Positions 51,901 to 63,737 are shown, numbered from the stretch's first letter. The stretch is DNA of 64,000 bases from Tetranychus cinnabarinus (GCA_022266195.1 WHVY01000002.1:13903001-13967000), one strand, 5' to 3'. Numbers and translations: made by a program. Notes: generated from the letters alone by a model not told the origin.

Positions 51901-54900
51901 ACCATTTATCCCAATAAAAAGAAGAGGGTAAAGAGTAAAGGTTTAATGGTTTAATACAGAGTGAAATAAAGTGTTTCAAATGCAAGATAATTTCATGATA
52001 ATCAACCAATCAATCTTGAGCGAACCAACAAACTAAAATTGCTAGTAAATTTGAATAATCAAAAGTACTTTTCAGAAACCAAAAAGCCAATCACTAGACA
52101 TAAAAAAAGTCAACTTTGATTGAAAAGAGATGAAAAGTTGAACAATTAAAGCAGTTAATGTAATGAATGTTGATCAAGAGGTCACTTTAATCAAGCGATC
52201 ATCAATAGACTTGGATTGTTGTGGAAGAAGTGAAATGGAAAAGGTTGTAAGAGAAACAAAAAAGTATCATAAATCGACTGTGAAAGCGAGTAGAAAATGA
52301 AAAGACTGAAAAAGAAATTGGAATGAGAAGAGAAAAGGACGAAGATGAAGAAGGATGATGAAAAGGAAGTTTGGATAAAGAAAAGTGAATGAAATAGATA
52401 AAGTTGACTGAAAAGGAATGGAATGGAAAACGGAATAAAAAGACTTTTTATAACCTCACTTTGCCCTCCCAAAATCGATGCTTTTTTCCAACTTACTTTT
52501 TACCTTTAACCTTCAATTTCTTTTCATGCTTCTTCCCTTTTATACCTCTCAATATAATTCTCATTGGTGTTCCATATCCAAAGGAATCCCTGGGACTGTC
52601 TGATGAGAAGAAAGAATAAGAATAATAAGAAGAAGAAAAACAAAATGAAGAAAAGGAGAGAGAAAGAAAAAAACAAACTCCAATCAATACGCATCATCAA
52701 CATTCTGAGGATTCATTATTTTCTTATCCAATCCGCCCAATTCAACCTTTCAAAAGCTTTCCAAATAAATTCCTTTCTCAAACGTTCCAAGTTGATTCCA
52801 AAATCACAATCAAAACAACTTACTTTACTCTGGAAAAGCTCTTTTCTCTTAGTAAATTTTGGCTCAATTGAAATGATGAAAATGTTGATCAACCTTTTTT
52901 GCCTCCTTTTCCTTAACCTTTATCAACTTGTTTTACCCATTTCTAGATTCAATCATTTTCTGTTATCCTGTAAAAGTTGAAAGTGAATGAGAAAGAAATC
53001 AAGGGTTAAACCAGGGAAACTGATGAAAACGCTCAGCCTTCAGTTCAAACCTCGGCAGGGAGTCGAAAGAATAATGAATCTTTTCTCATTCCATTTCCAG
53101 AGTAAATGATTACAAATTTTTACTCTTTCTTCTTCTTCTTTTTTCACCTTCTTATTCCTGTTTCCAACAATTTTCATGATTGATTCTCCATCAGCAGCTT
53201 TTCTTTCCAATCATCTTTGATTATCTTTTCAATTTAACTTTCATCTCTCCATTGTATTCAACAATTGTAAAGTCTTACCAATTGTAAACTGTAAAGAAAA
53301 GCAACAAATTAGACAAAAGTAAATAATCAACAATTTCGGGTTGTTTGGGTTAAGGGTAATCAAGTTGCAAGTTTAACAATTTACAACTGTAATTTATTTG
53401 AGTGTCCACTTGAATTAATTTAATTAACATACCTGAGAAGTAATTAGTTGCAACAGTAAAACAAAAAACTGTTTGATGGGTCAATGTTATTAACCTTTTG
53501 CTGTTCACTTGTTAATTGTCAATATATTATAAGACTGGTAATTGAGGTAAATCTTTCAATTAACGTTTGTAATTGAAATAATCAACTCAATGTATTTAGT
53601 TTTTGTTTCCTTTTCCAATTCCCTTTCATTCCAATTGCTTTTCAATTTTTACACAATTTTCAGTTCAACTCTGGAATTTGTCTCTGGAAACAATTGATAA
53701 CTTCAATTTGAACATTACAATTGTTTAGAGTTATTAGTTGAAACAATTGAAACAATTGATTTCGTTTAGTTTTTACTGTCTTTTATCCAATTGTCCAATT
53801 TAAATTGCTCCAATTGTGCCGATTATCACTTGAATAGTTCAATGAAATGGCTAGAAAAAAATGTTAATCAAATTTTCTTCTATTTGTTCTTACAGGAAAA
53901 TAATGAATCCATTGAGTATGTAAATTACTATCTACTAACTATTAATGAAGACCGGGATACAGCTTTATTATCATTAATTAAAAGTTTCTCCCAATCAACA
54001 CCAATAGTTATACTTCAAACTTATATAATAGCATCTACAACAACAAATTTATCCCTCCAAAGGACAATAGGTAAGAGCTATTTACGTTTTGTTTTGCATT
54101 AAATTAACGAAAAAATGTCAACATCATCCTAAAAAGTCTAGTTATAACTGCTTGTGTTACCATTAAAATTAATTATTACAAATAATTCAACTCAAGGGAA
54201 GAAAAATTTGATTCTAATTAACTCACAAGAATTGCCTAGATTAACGATTTGCACACACAGCTTTAGCAATTGTTTCCAAGCATTTGTAGCTAAAGATTTG
54301 GTTGGCGATTTTGTATTGAGATGTCCATAAGTTTGGGTTGACTGGTGCTAAATTAACATCCAAATTTAGTTCATTGTCGATGGAAATCTCATGATTGCCA
54401 GTGTTTCCTTTCAACGATTTTTTGTCATCTCTTGTGATTTCTATCTTGTCCATTTGTCCTTTGATGTGATGAGTTAATATTTCTGTGAAAGTGAAACAAA
54501 AAAAAACATGAATGTATGACAAAATACTATGCAATCAAATGTATCTCAATTGATGGTAATAGAGAAATATTATTAACACAACAATTGTGATTGTCTCTCA
54601 TGATAACTGATGATCATGATGGTCATCATTATTATTAATGATAAATGGCGGGGTCAAGTTTCTTTGAGCAGCAAGATCAAAATGATTTAACGATGGAAAT
54701 TCATTTCCTAAAATCAATTGGTCACTTGCTAATGGTCACTAAATAAAGTTGAGATGAGTTTTCAATGTCTGCCATTGTTTTTTGGGCTTCGTCGTTTTTT
54801 TGTTGTTGTAAAGGTAACATCAATTTGTTTGATTATTATTTATCTTGATGAAAATGAAACAACAGCAAAATAAAGTTGAATGGCCAGAGTCAATGAGACA

Positions 54901-57900
54901 AGAGAATGATAAAGAAACGAGAAGACGACCGATGAAGACCAATGAGGATAGACAATACACTTGAAAGAGATGATAAGATGTTTACCCAAATTATAATAAT
55001 GATGATGAAGAGTAGGACAATGTTGATGATGATAAACAATCATGTAATGTATATAATAATATATCATTGACTTGCTTGGCGACCAAGTTGGTTGGGATTT
55101 GCTTTTTCCTGGGAAACTCTTATTCTCAAGTTAAATATCCTTTAAATTGGTATGAATTTGTCATGTCACAGAACAAATCCTTTGTCCTGGAATAGTGAAA
55201 AGAAAGAAGGAAAACGAACAAGAAAAAAATGAGAATTAACAAACAGCGAAATGAAGAGAAGGAAGAAAACAATATTTACGCTGACCTTTTCTTCGCCATC
55301 ATCTTCATCTTGCTCAAAAATGATTCCTTTTCTACTCTTAATCTCTTCGTTATCATCATTTTTTTCCATTGTAACTTTGATAATGATTATGTTTCTCTCA
55401 TCAATTTCAACGGAAATTCAGTTTCTCAAAAGAGAGAATGAAGTAGATGAAAAAAAGAGAAGACTAGAGAAGGAAAAAAAATGGCGAGAAAAAAAATGTT
55501 TCAAGTTTACACAAAAGAGTTGAAAGATTTTCCATCACAAAACACTAAAGAGAAGACGATAAAGGAGAAGATGAAAAGATGAACAAAATGATGAAATGTT
55601 CAAGTATGTTCAAAAGAGAACTGATTATGATGATAAGAAGATGATGTAGGTGATATTGAGAATATTATTGGAAAAGCTATTTTATCCAGTTAAAGTTGCT
55701 ACCAGGGAGTTGAACCTTTAAGATCGCCTTTGTCCTTGCCAATTTTTACAACATTTTTATATCTTTTATCGTCCTTTTTGTCTTGATCCTCATCCAAATG
55801 TATATATCTCTTTATTCATTGTCTTTCCCAACCTTATCGTCATCATCTTTAAACCAAACATTGTTATTTTGAAAGACCAAAGTGAAGACCAAACAAAATG
55901 AAAACTAAACTAAAAAAGTTAACTCTTTTTCTTGTAGTTTTATTGCTTATTTTCCTCTTTTTTTCCATCACCAATTGCAGCCATAATTTTGCTTTTACCT
56001 TTTTTTCACTGATGTTTTTTCATTAAATTTGATAAATTTTTCATTGCCTGCACTTTCTTGTGACCAAAACTATTTTTAAACCATCATGATTTATAAAATT
56101 GTACCAATTTTGATTGAACAACATCAACTGAATTATGGCAGCAATTTATTACATTTGTTTGTGCACAAACAACAGGGTAACTTTCAGCTTTCCTTTTACC
56201 ATTCATGAATCAACTTTTCCTTTCACTGACTAAATTGCCCTCTTCTCAACATAAATAATGGGCAACTATTGCGATTTAAATTGCTATTATGTTAACATTT
56301 CATTATCTTGTTTGATCTTTGGTTGAATATTGGTAATGACGATGACTTTGATAATGGGTCTTCTCATTTTGAATTGTCCAGCGCAATCATGTGAAAGATT
56401 TTAATGTTCAATATTAGATAAAGGCACTTTCCATTAAGATGAGTCTAAAAATATATAAAAAAACAAATTAAAATGAAAAAAATTGAACAACATTGGTAAA
56501 CAAACAACTCAGGATAAAAAAGACATTATCGATATTGTTGAAAGTACTCACCATTTTCCCTCTTCTTTGAAATCTCTATCTTGTATCATTACACCAAGTG
56601 GAAACAAGGAAACAACTACTCTATTGATGACACTTTTAAATCATGAACTATTTTTATAAAACTTATTTATTTAATTAACATTTGTATCAAAATGAATTAC
56701 ATAAGAATGAAGTCGAATCATCACTTTGTTTCAACAGCTTTTAGCCAACTGTAAATGCGTTTAATGCAAAGAGTAAAGAAGAAGAGACTGCGATAATTAG
56801 AAATACAATTTGTTGCTGTATAATAGCACTGGTGGTGCTAGTAGTAAGAAACACTTTCTTTTCTCTTTCTTTTTTTAATCAAAATTGACCAATTTAATCA
56901 ATTTAAAAAAATTGATAATTATTTAAGTTGGAAAGAGAAAAGAAAGTGTTTCTTACTACTAGCACCACCAGTGCTATTATACAGCAACAAATTGTATTTC
57001 TAATTATCGCAGTCTCTTCTTCTTTACTCTTTGGTTTAATGTTACTCCATCTGTTGGTAACAGCTAGTAACGTTGATAAAATTGGAGGGAAAATTTGTCA
57101 ACACAGTTGATTGAATCAAGTTGATTCTTCAATAAATTAACCTTTGCTTTATAATTAGTGCTTTTAATTAACATTGGTTTTGAATTTATACAAATAATTA
57201 AAATCGATGAATAAGCGAAATTTTTGTGAATTCATGTGAAAATGTTGGTTTGAGTTTTGGCAAAAATGGAAAACTTCTTTGATAAACAAAATGCGTTTCA
57301 ATGAAAAGGCTAACAAGAAATCTTGTTTTCTTTATGAAGCTTTTCTTTCTGTTAATGATATTTTAATGGTTTTCTTATTATTGTTCAACTCCAATTTTCA
57401 TCATCACCATCATCAACGCGATCATAATCATCAGCATGATCATCATGATTTGAACAAAAGTCTTATCTGAGCACCAGTTTCTCAAGAGTTGAATTTGATA
57501 CGCTAAATGCTGATGCAATTGCATGGAGAAAACAAATGCAAGATTATAAGAGATAAACTGTAAAAGAAAACAATGTTTTAAACAGGATTCGATGAATTTT
57601 TCCATTCCACTCATTGGTTGATCATTGGGGATCGAAACAAGAAAAAAGCAAGAGGGAGGATTAAAGAAAGCTCATCAGGTCGTTTAAAGATTGAAGACAC
57701 AAGCTTTATCCAGGTTGCTTATCTAAACATGAAAATACATGACAATAAGATGTATGATCCAAGGGTTAAAACAAAAGGTAAAGATTAAAAATGTTTCACA
57801 TATCAAACTTTTCCCCATTTTTTTTTTGCCTAGACTCATAGACTCTTGCCAACAATGGATATCATAACAAGTCTAAGGTAAAAAATCCTTTCTCAGCAGC

Positions 57901-60900
57901 AAATTAATAACAACTTAAACAGTTTAATCTGAAACGATGATTATGATGGTGAAAAGGGTGACAAAGAAAAACATTGAAAATGAACCCAAAAAGGACAAAG
58001 TAAAAGGTAATCATTTTGATCGCATTATGAGTTGTTATTTTTTTGCCTGTAATCATCATCATTACGGTTAAACAATAGAAGGAATGATTTTCAGATTAAA
58101 GATAATCTGAGAGCCAGAAAATTGCAATTCATCAATCATCAACCTCTTTTTTTTCTCTGTATTCAACATTAATTTATTTTTCTTTTTTTCCCAACATAAT
58201 TAGAGTTACATAGAGTTACTTACCTACCAATGGACCCCTAAAGGCAGTGGATAACATTTTAATCAACCAAGGAAAACCATTTTTAATCAACTGGAATATC
58301 AAGACAAATGAGAGTCTCTGCTGAGCGCAAACCAGGAGGAGGACGAGGTGAAGGTGGAGGAGAGTTACATTGACAATTGCTTTTGCTTTTTCGCTCATAA
58401 TACATTAACATTTCACCTTCAAAAGAAATGGTCAACGAACAGTTAAACAATCAAACGTAATGGGAATACATTTCGTGTTTTTCCAATTATATTGTTTTAC
58501 TGGTACAATTTTTTACTAGCTTCAACCTATCATTATCATGAGATCATTTATTGCCAGCAAGCAATTTTATGTTACAATTAACCGTTGTAATTATATACAT
58601 AATTCACAATATCGACTGCAAATTGTTTCACCTTGACGATAGAGAAAGAGAGAGAAAAAAATGATCTCATGTTTATAAGGGTCAAATTGAAGCTTTCAGT
58701 AAAAATCTGTACAAGTTGAGTTGCTTGGAGGTGTATGATTTCAAGCAAAAATTGTCAACAATAGCTTTACGAGGAAACGCTTTATTAGAAGGAAAAAAAT
58801 GATTAGTTTCAATTTTGTTCATTTTTTTCTGGTCAAACATGGCTGATCACTCATTATAGCTATAAATGAACAATAACATTAGCCAGCATTAGTAAACATT
58901 AGCCAAAACTAGCTAATACTTTATGTAACTGGTTAGGCTTTTGCTACATTAAGCAACATTAAATGGCGTAAAATCATCAGCTAAATTGTCAATGTAATGT
59001 GAAACCTTTAAAAGCTTCACAGAAATGGAAACAATCGCTAAAATGAAAAGTCTAACCTTTTGAACCAGTTTCTCGAGCTGTTAACCCATTTCCATATCAA
59101 CTTACTCCATTAGATAAGGATCATAATCCAAAAATCACACTGATCAGTTGACAGTCAAACCCTGTTGCCCTGTTGAGCCTTTGTTAATTGGAAACATTTC
59201 CAACCAAGGAAAATAAATTGTTGAGAAATTGAAAGATCATTAAGGTTAAAGTCAGAGGAGGAAAAAATACTAATGAGAAAAGATGATGATTCAGGTGTTG
59301 TTTCTTGTGGTGACTCTGGAAATGGCGATAATGAAAATAATTGCACTGGTTTCCAGCATAATGAAGGTTGCTGTTGACCAAAGGTTAATGAGTCCCTTTG
59401 GATACTCATTGGAGAGAGTTCAATTTATTCAACCAATTTGTTTGGGTCCAGTTTGCTCCATCATGATTACTATAACAAGTTAATCAATCAAAATTGCTAT
59501 CATAAGGACAGCGGCTACTTTTCACTGATTGAAAATGATTACCATTTAATTTACAAAAACAGTTTCATTTTTTCCCAATCTTCATCTGGTTCAATCCAAC
59601 AATTGATCAAGGGTAACAACAAACGAAACAAATTATTTGCTATTATTTGTTTTCCAAACAGAATTGCCATTTCCATGATAAATTTTTCCTTTCCATTTCA
59701 TTACTTATCAATTGTTTCTCATTCACTTATTATATACATTATACATATAATATATCAAATGTTTAAAGTGTTATCCAATGTTACAATAGCGATATATTTG
59801 TGAAAATTACATCGTTTATCAATAATTGACTTGGATAATGATAATTACCTGAAATAATAGTACAATGGTATCGATCAACAATCCATTGCGGAAAACAAAA
59901 AGTCGATCATTTTTTAATAAAACTTGATAAACAGTAAACTGTTGCAATAATATAAATAGCAAGATAAAACATTAACAGAAATGGTGAAAAATTGTTTGAT
60001 ATTGATACAAATGCGAAGCAGAATCTTTGATAAATAATATTTTGTCAGTTGTTTGGCAATTGGATTGATCATCGATATTTTCCCATGGAATGAAATTGTC
60101 GGAAAACGAGAAAAGTAATGAATTTAACTCGGCATTTAATTTCAATTTTTCATTGATTTTCCATTTTCCAATGTTTGAGTAAACCAGAAATAATTTTGGT
60201 TAATTTTTCGTAATTTCTGGTTTGATGATTATTTTCTCAGTGAAGTATTTTTTTGGGAAAATTTCAATCCAACAAAATGAATGTTTGTCCTCATCGAGAA
60301 GTCATTGAATCGCAAAAATTTTCATGTAACTTGCGTCCTTCAAGTCTTGAACCGTTCAATCTTGCCGGACATGATAAGTAATAATTAGATTCATTAGTAT
60401 TCTGGTTAGGTTTGTGGGTTTATTCATGGCAAGAAAGTAACGCTTCAAAACTTCTTTACAAAATGAACATCAACAAACTATCGATTCATTTTTTGAACAA
60501 TTTTTATGAATAAATATCATTCCAAATCAACAATTCTTATTTGATTCAAGGGAAATTGTTGAAGATTGAAAAACTGGAAAATGTACATTTTTTTGTTATC
60601 TTTGGTAAACAGTTCAAACAATTTTGATTCAATCTTGAGAAATGGTCAGTTTCAAGGGAAATAAATGTTTCTCAAAACTTCCATTGGTTTCCATTTTATT
60701 GTATTTACCATCAAAATTTTACACATTTTTGGTAAAGATATTCAAATATCTTTGCAATCAAATTAATCTTTTCGTGAATACAAATTTTTCGTTAAATAAT
60801 GCAAATCAAGTGCTTTCTGTTTCTCAAAATGGTTTATCTTTGAAATGATTTTGAAGAAACAGTTTCCACATTCAATTGAAACTGTTTACTTTCAATGATC

Positions 60901-63737
60901 AAAACAGTGAGAAGAAGCGTCGAGAAGGTTTTGTTGAAAGTTATTCACTGCTACTGGACTTCGCATGAATGTTTGAAGAAATCGCAGTTTCTTCGTGATT
61001 TTGGGCTACTAATGACTCTATTACTTGTCTAAATAAACTTTACTTCTGAGAGTCTTTTCTAGGTTCTTCTAGTTTCCCCTTGAATTTAATGTTGAAGCGC
61101 ATCTGTTCCTTGGCTCCGAAAGTTCGAGAAAATGCTATTTTCTTTGGCTTTTTCGACTAATTCATGCTTAGCTTTCCATTAAAGCGAATCAGGGTAATGC
61201 GATTCGATCTTTAACTGGTTCTTTTCCAATTACAATCTTGTTCCGATCGAATGAAGCAAATCAATTTTTATTTTTAAAACTGTTTATAATTTAATGAACT
61301 TGATGTGAAAGTTCACAAGCTTTTTTCCGTGCTTATGTGGTGCATAATCAAAAACTGGTTCATTTCATAATTTGACGAGACTGATGTCCTGTGAAGGCTT
61401 GAAAAGGATTTAACTTAAAGCTTGACAAGATTAAAAAGAAAGCTTCTTTTAGCCTTCTTTTTACATCTATTTCTGTATTTACTTTAATTTACGGCCGATC
61501 TTGCCGCTTTAAACCTTTCCAGGTTGAACTCTTGTAACTTCTCATCGTTGTGCTAACGAGAAAAAAGAACCTAAAGCAAAAAGAAGTAAAATTTCTGTAT
61601 TTACAAGTTTATTGGTGAAATGCTGTTCAAAAGTGGTTCACAGATAAACTCACCATAACTATCCTCTCAATCATCCATGTTGACCATAAGAATCTTGAAA
61701 CAACAAACAAGACTTCTATTCAAATGGCAAAGACTAATTTAATAAATTCTCAAACTGTCAAAATTAATAAAACCAAAGCTCTTTTTTCAGAAGAGCAGTC
61801 GACCCAGGTAGAGTGACAAACAACCTTGCAATATTGCTTAGAGTTTTCACCTTTAAAATAATAACTTAAGGCCATAGGTTTGAAGTGGGTCAGCCATATA
61901 CCCTACAGTAATAACCAACATTCCCAAGTGTGAAGTGGCCGATCCTGGTCACCATTTCTGGTTATTAATAAGTCTTCGCTAATTTACCAACGAGAAACAA
62001 CCTTTTAGCTTTTCCAGATTACAAAACAATAATTTGAGTTGTAAAAGTTGTACATTAGATGGCGTAACATTATCAATGTCTATGAATTTGAAACTGAAGA
62101 CTGCCATCTATTAACAAAAGTCAACAACTCAACTCAAGTTCTCTTCTTAAGCTTTTTGATTAAAAGCGTCTTAAAGCGTTTAGACTGATTAGTTGGATTA
62201 ACATGGAGAAACGCATGAAATGAAGATTTGAAAAAGATTCAAGATTTGTATTGTAAAGAGAAAAGTTCATTTCCTTTAAAAATTCAAGTGTTGACATGTT
62301 GTGTTGATAGATGTCACTGAGATCAAGAGTGAGAATAAAGACTCACTTCGAGTGAGATGTTTTGCCTTTCCTTTTGCTCTTTCTTTTTGGATGCTCATCT
62401 GGAGCGACCTCTTGTATTGACGGTTACAAACTTTTTTTCATTACTTCAAGTTGTGGCGCCATGAAAGTAACGTCAAGAGACTTGACTCGCAATTTGAAAA
62501 AAACCTGAAGATGTCTATCGGTTGTTTGAAGAGAAGTAGAAAAGTGGGAAAATAGTGATTCTCCATGCAATAGATGACGATTTTTTCACCACTTTCTTTT
62601 TTTCTGTTGAACAAACGGTAAATCTGTTTAGGTTTAGAAAAGTTTTAGCTTTATTTAACAAAAATGCCATTCTATCATTTGAATACAACTGTAAAGTTTA
62701 GCTGTTTAACGAAAAATAATGATACTTGACTGTTGTTGCCGAGGTGACTCACCTCAATACCCTTCATACTACCAATCATGTAGACTTTTCGTTTGAAAAG
62801 GTGATCACTTTATTAGGATGATGTTAACATTTAATTATTACAATCTATTCTTTCCCCACCATCTGTGTGTTTAAAAATCGAATAAGCAACAGCCTCTATT
62901 ATAATCTTGTCTAATTTTCCCTCTTTTTTCTCTATTCTTTTTCCCTCCTTCCTCTCTCTCTTCAACCCTCCATATTGGTTATACTTATCATGGTTGTTGT
63001 TACTTTTCAACATTACATCATCAACATGAACATCATCCACCATCATCATCAACCTGATCAATATCTGGACAAAATGTGGTTTTTTTACTGGTAACATTGA
63101 ATTGTGGTCGCCAATGGATTGGAAATGTCTAGTTATGCTTCAATTAGCCTCCATTTTAAGTTGCTTAGTATTGACCAGTTGGTCGTTGGCCTCTTACCAT
63201 CGAGCCCTTCGTCGATCGATACCTGAAAAGGGCAACATGAGCTCGTACGGTGTAATCTTGTCCTTCCTTTGGAGACTTGGTACATTAACTTGTCGAACCA
63301 TGTCCATTGGACTTTTTATATCCTCATTTTCCTATTGGATATTACCCATTGCAATTGGCCATTGGGGAATCATGACCATTTGGGTGATGCACCAGGGAAC
63401 CCATTTTTGTCGCCATGAGCAATCTGAATATCTTTTCAACATGATACTCGGTCTTCTGTATTTATTTGAATTTCTTAACATCAAAGATGAGCCTACACGG
63501 TATAAATATGCTGCCTATTATTGTATTATGGTAATTGAAAATTTAATCTTAACAGGTTTATGGTTTATTAAGGTAACTCACCTTGAATCACCAATTCATC
63601 ATTTATCTGCATTGACAATTTATACTGGATTAGCAAGTGCCTTTGCCCTTGGAATTGTATTCATGTTAATCTATTATCGCTTCGCTCATCCCAATGGTAA
63701 ATTATTGTGGGTTAATAAAGCAGCTAAATGTTGTTGA
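18915..63737 (+). CDS. XKR: XK-related (XKR) membrane protein, 5 exons over 45 kb
   Basis: XKR proteins are multi-pass membrane proteins; several (XKR4, XKR8, XKR9, worm CED-8) promote phosphatidylserine exposure as lipid scramblases during apoptosis. Exons: 18915-19279, 22290-22406, 47927-48080, 53896-54070 and 63148-63737. All junctions are GT-AG with matching phases, giving 1401 bp, 466 residues. Exon 5 may instead start at 63133, also in frame, adding 5 residues. Family hallmarks in order: a TM pair in exon 1 ending in NIFSIKW, then the charged loop YIQDYRTTEPCAPRRPK, HLLLIGHLFRYF across the exon 2/3 junction, QSTPIVILQTYII (family SxPQLxLQ region), SWSLASYHRALRR, HWGIMTIWVMHQGTHFC, FNIKDEP-like FLNIKDEPTRYKY, YYCIMVIENLILTGLW and the final TM followed by HPNG. 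The N-terminus is acidic (residues 45-65). The C-terminal tail after HPNG is only about 12 residues, ending in Cys-Cys, far shorter than in vertebrate XKR4/6/7. No lesion seen. Confidence 0.92.
19280..22289 (+). other. XKR intron 1 (3.0 kb)
   Basis: Begins TG|GTGAGT and ends in a CTTTTCCAG acceptor. AT-rich, with a short ATC microsatellite at about 20045-20060. One copy of the 9-mer ACTGGGAGT occurs at 21866-21874 near the 3' end. No gene or element recognised. Confidence 0.7.
24954..25234. mobile_element. Tc1/mariner-like MITE, 281 bp
   Basis: The two ends are inverted copies 28 bp long with 26 matches: the left end starts TAGTAAAGTACCAG, the inverse of the right end starts CAGTAAAGTACCAG. 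Each end is flanked by TA (24952-24953 and 25235-25236), the target duplication of Tc1/mariner transposons, and CAGT is a common Tc1-family terminus. The 281-bp length and lack of a transposase frame make it a non-autonomous MITE. An internal AGCTCAA...TTGAGCT hairpin lies near 25087-25110. Old enough to have two terminal mismatches. Confidence 0.75.
25339..25515 (-). CDS. Possible small secreted peptide, 58 residues
   Basis: An ATG in good context (ACAAAATG) opens a frame of 58 residues. Residues 1-25 have a classic signal-peptide shape: Lys7, then the hydrophobic core VFYLVAILTLYGFGA and a small-residue cleavage zone at AASG. The mature part begins RAIVVV, followed by four prolines and a Gly/Pro/Ala-rich segment. 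No Cys, so not a disulfide peptide. The local DNA is more GC-rich than the intron around it. It lies antisense in XKR intron 2, about 100 bp from the MITE, which would be in its 3' flank. A CAG|GTAGAT donor-like site near the end of the frame could mean the true C-terminus is spliced. Function unknown; a chance frame is possible. Confidence 0.5.
   Translation of the reverse strand: MNFNPFKVFYLVAILTLYGFGAASGRAIVVVQPPPPIGAVGPWAAYLLTADSQVDVAT
39358..39393. repeat. Three-copy 12-bp tandem repeat
   Basis: ACTGGGAGTTGA, ACTGGGAGTTTG and ACTGGGACGATG follow each other head to tail. The first two units contain the exact 9-mer found elsewhere in the same intron; the third is a one-base variant of it. 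Confidence 0.8.
48081..53895 (+). other. XKR intron 3 (5.8 kb)
   Basis: Donor AAA|GTAAGT, acceptor TTCTTACAG. AT-rich with purine-rich and pyrimidine-rich tracts (notably 52200-52700) that create long but low-complexity frames. No gene or repeat element recognised. Confidence 0.7.
54241..58398 (-). CDS. Candidate nested antisense gene, small secreted or membrane protein
   Basis: Two minus-strand exons in XKR intron 4. Exon 1 (58398-58224) starts at an ATG and ends at a strong donor TAG|GTAAGT in phase 1. Exon 2 (54482-54241) follows a strong acceptor, a T-run then TTTCACTTTCACAG, needs exactly the two bases that phase requires, and ends at TAA. Together they give 138 residues with no stop. 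Residues 9-24 form a hydrophobic core (IVNVTLLHLHLVLLLV), a signal peptide or anchor, and 31-52 are also hydrophobic. The remainder is soluble: a Lys/Asp-rich segment at about 68-90, an acidic stretch, and Cys126 and Cys135 near the C-terminus that could pair. I do not recognise the family. The connecting intron would be 3.7 kb and contains the perfect inverted repeat; extra exons cannot be excluded. Exon 2 is better supported than exon 1. Confidence 0.5.
56767..57033. repeat. Perfect 103-bp inverted repeat with 61-bp spacer
   Basis: 56767-56869 is an exact reverse complement of 56931-57033, with no mismatch in 103 positions by my reading. The spacer 56870-56930 is A/T-rich. The arms are ordinary mixed sequence, not a simple repeat, so this is a true foldback. 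RNA from either strand would form a long, fully paired hairpin. It lies inside XKR intron 4 and inside the intron of the antisense gene candidate. I see no target duplication that would define a transposon. Confidence 0.92.
59226..59612 (+). other. Coding-like stretch with an in-frame TGA
   Basis: One plus-strand frame reads as protein-like sequence across about 129 codons with a single TGA at 59375-59377. Before it: a charged start, an ATG at 59273, an Asp/Gly/Asn-rich segment (DDDSGVVSCGDSGNGDNE) and NEGCC. After it: PKVNESLWILIGESS, then DSGYFSLIENDYHLIY and SSSGSIQQLIK, up to a donor-like AAGG|GTAACA. The opposite strand also has an 84-codon frame (59155-59409), so strand is not certain. 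It could be a decayed exon, a short gene ending at the TGA, or chance. Confidence 0.3.

Larger units (their letters stand above)
54071..63147 (+). other. XKR intron 4 (9.1 kb)
   Basis: Donor ATAG|GTAAGA; the acceptor is either 63131-63132 or 63146-63147. Contains the antisense two-exon gene candidate, the 103-bp inverted repeat and a coding-like stretch at 59226-59612. A short degenerate repeat of ACATTAGCCA lies near 58874-58920. The remainder is AT-rich, with ATC-type microsatellites at about 57395-57450 and 63005-63055. Confidence 0.7.

Noticed and set aside
52564..52980. 138-codon plus-strand frame in XKR intron 3
   Set aside because: Begins with a Lys/Asn/Arg run from a purine-rich tract; no splice or family support.
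57279..57470. His-rich frame
   Set aside because: Histidines come from a degenerate ATC/CAT microsatellite at about 57395-57450.
57378..57614. Possible middle exon of the nested antisense gene with a good TTTTACAG acceptor
   Set aside because: In the phase required after exon 1 it meets a stop after a few codons, so it cannot be a coding middle exon of my model.
61780..62110. Less AT-rich region with a TAGATGGC...GCCATCTA inverted pair
   Set aside because: The paired segment is only 8 bp and no wider terminal repeats or duplications could be found; not enough to call an element.
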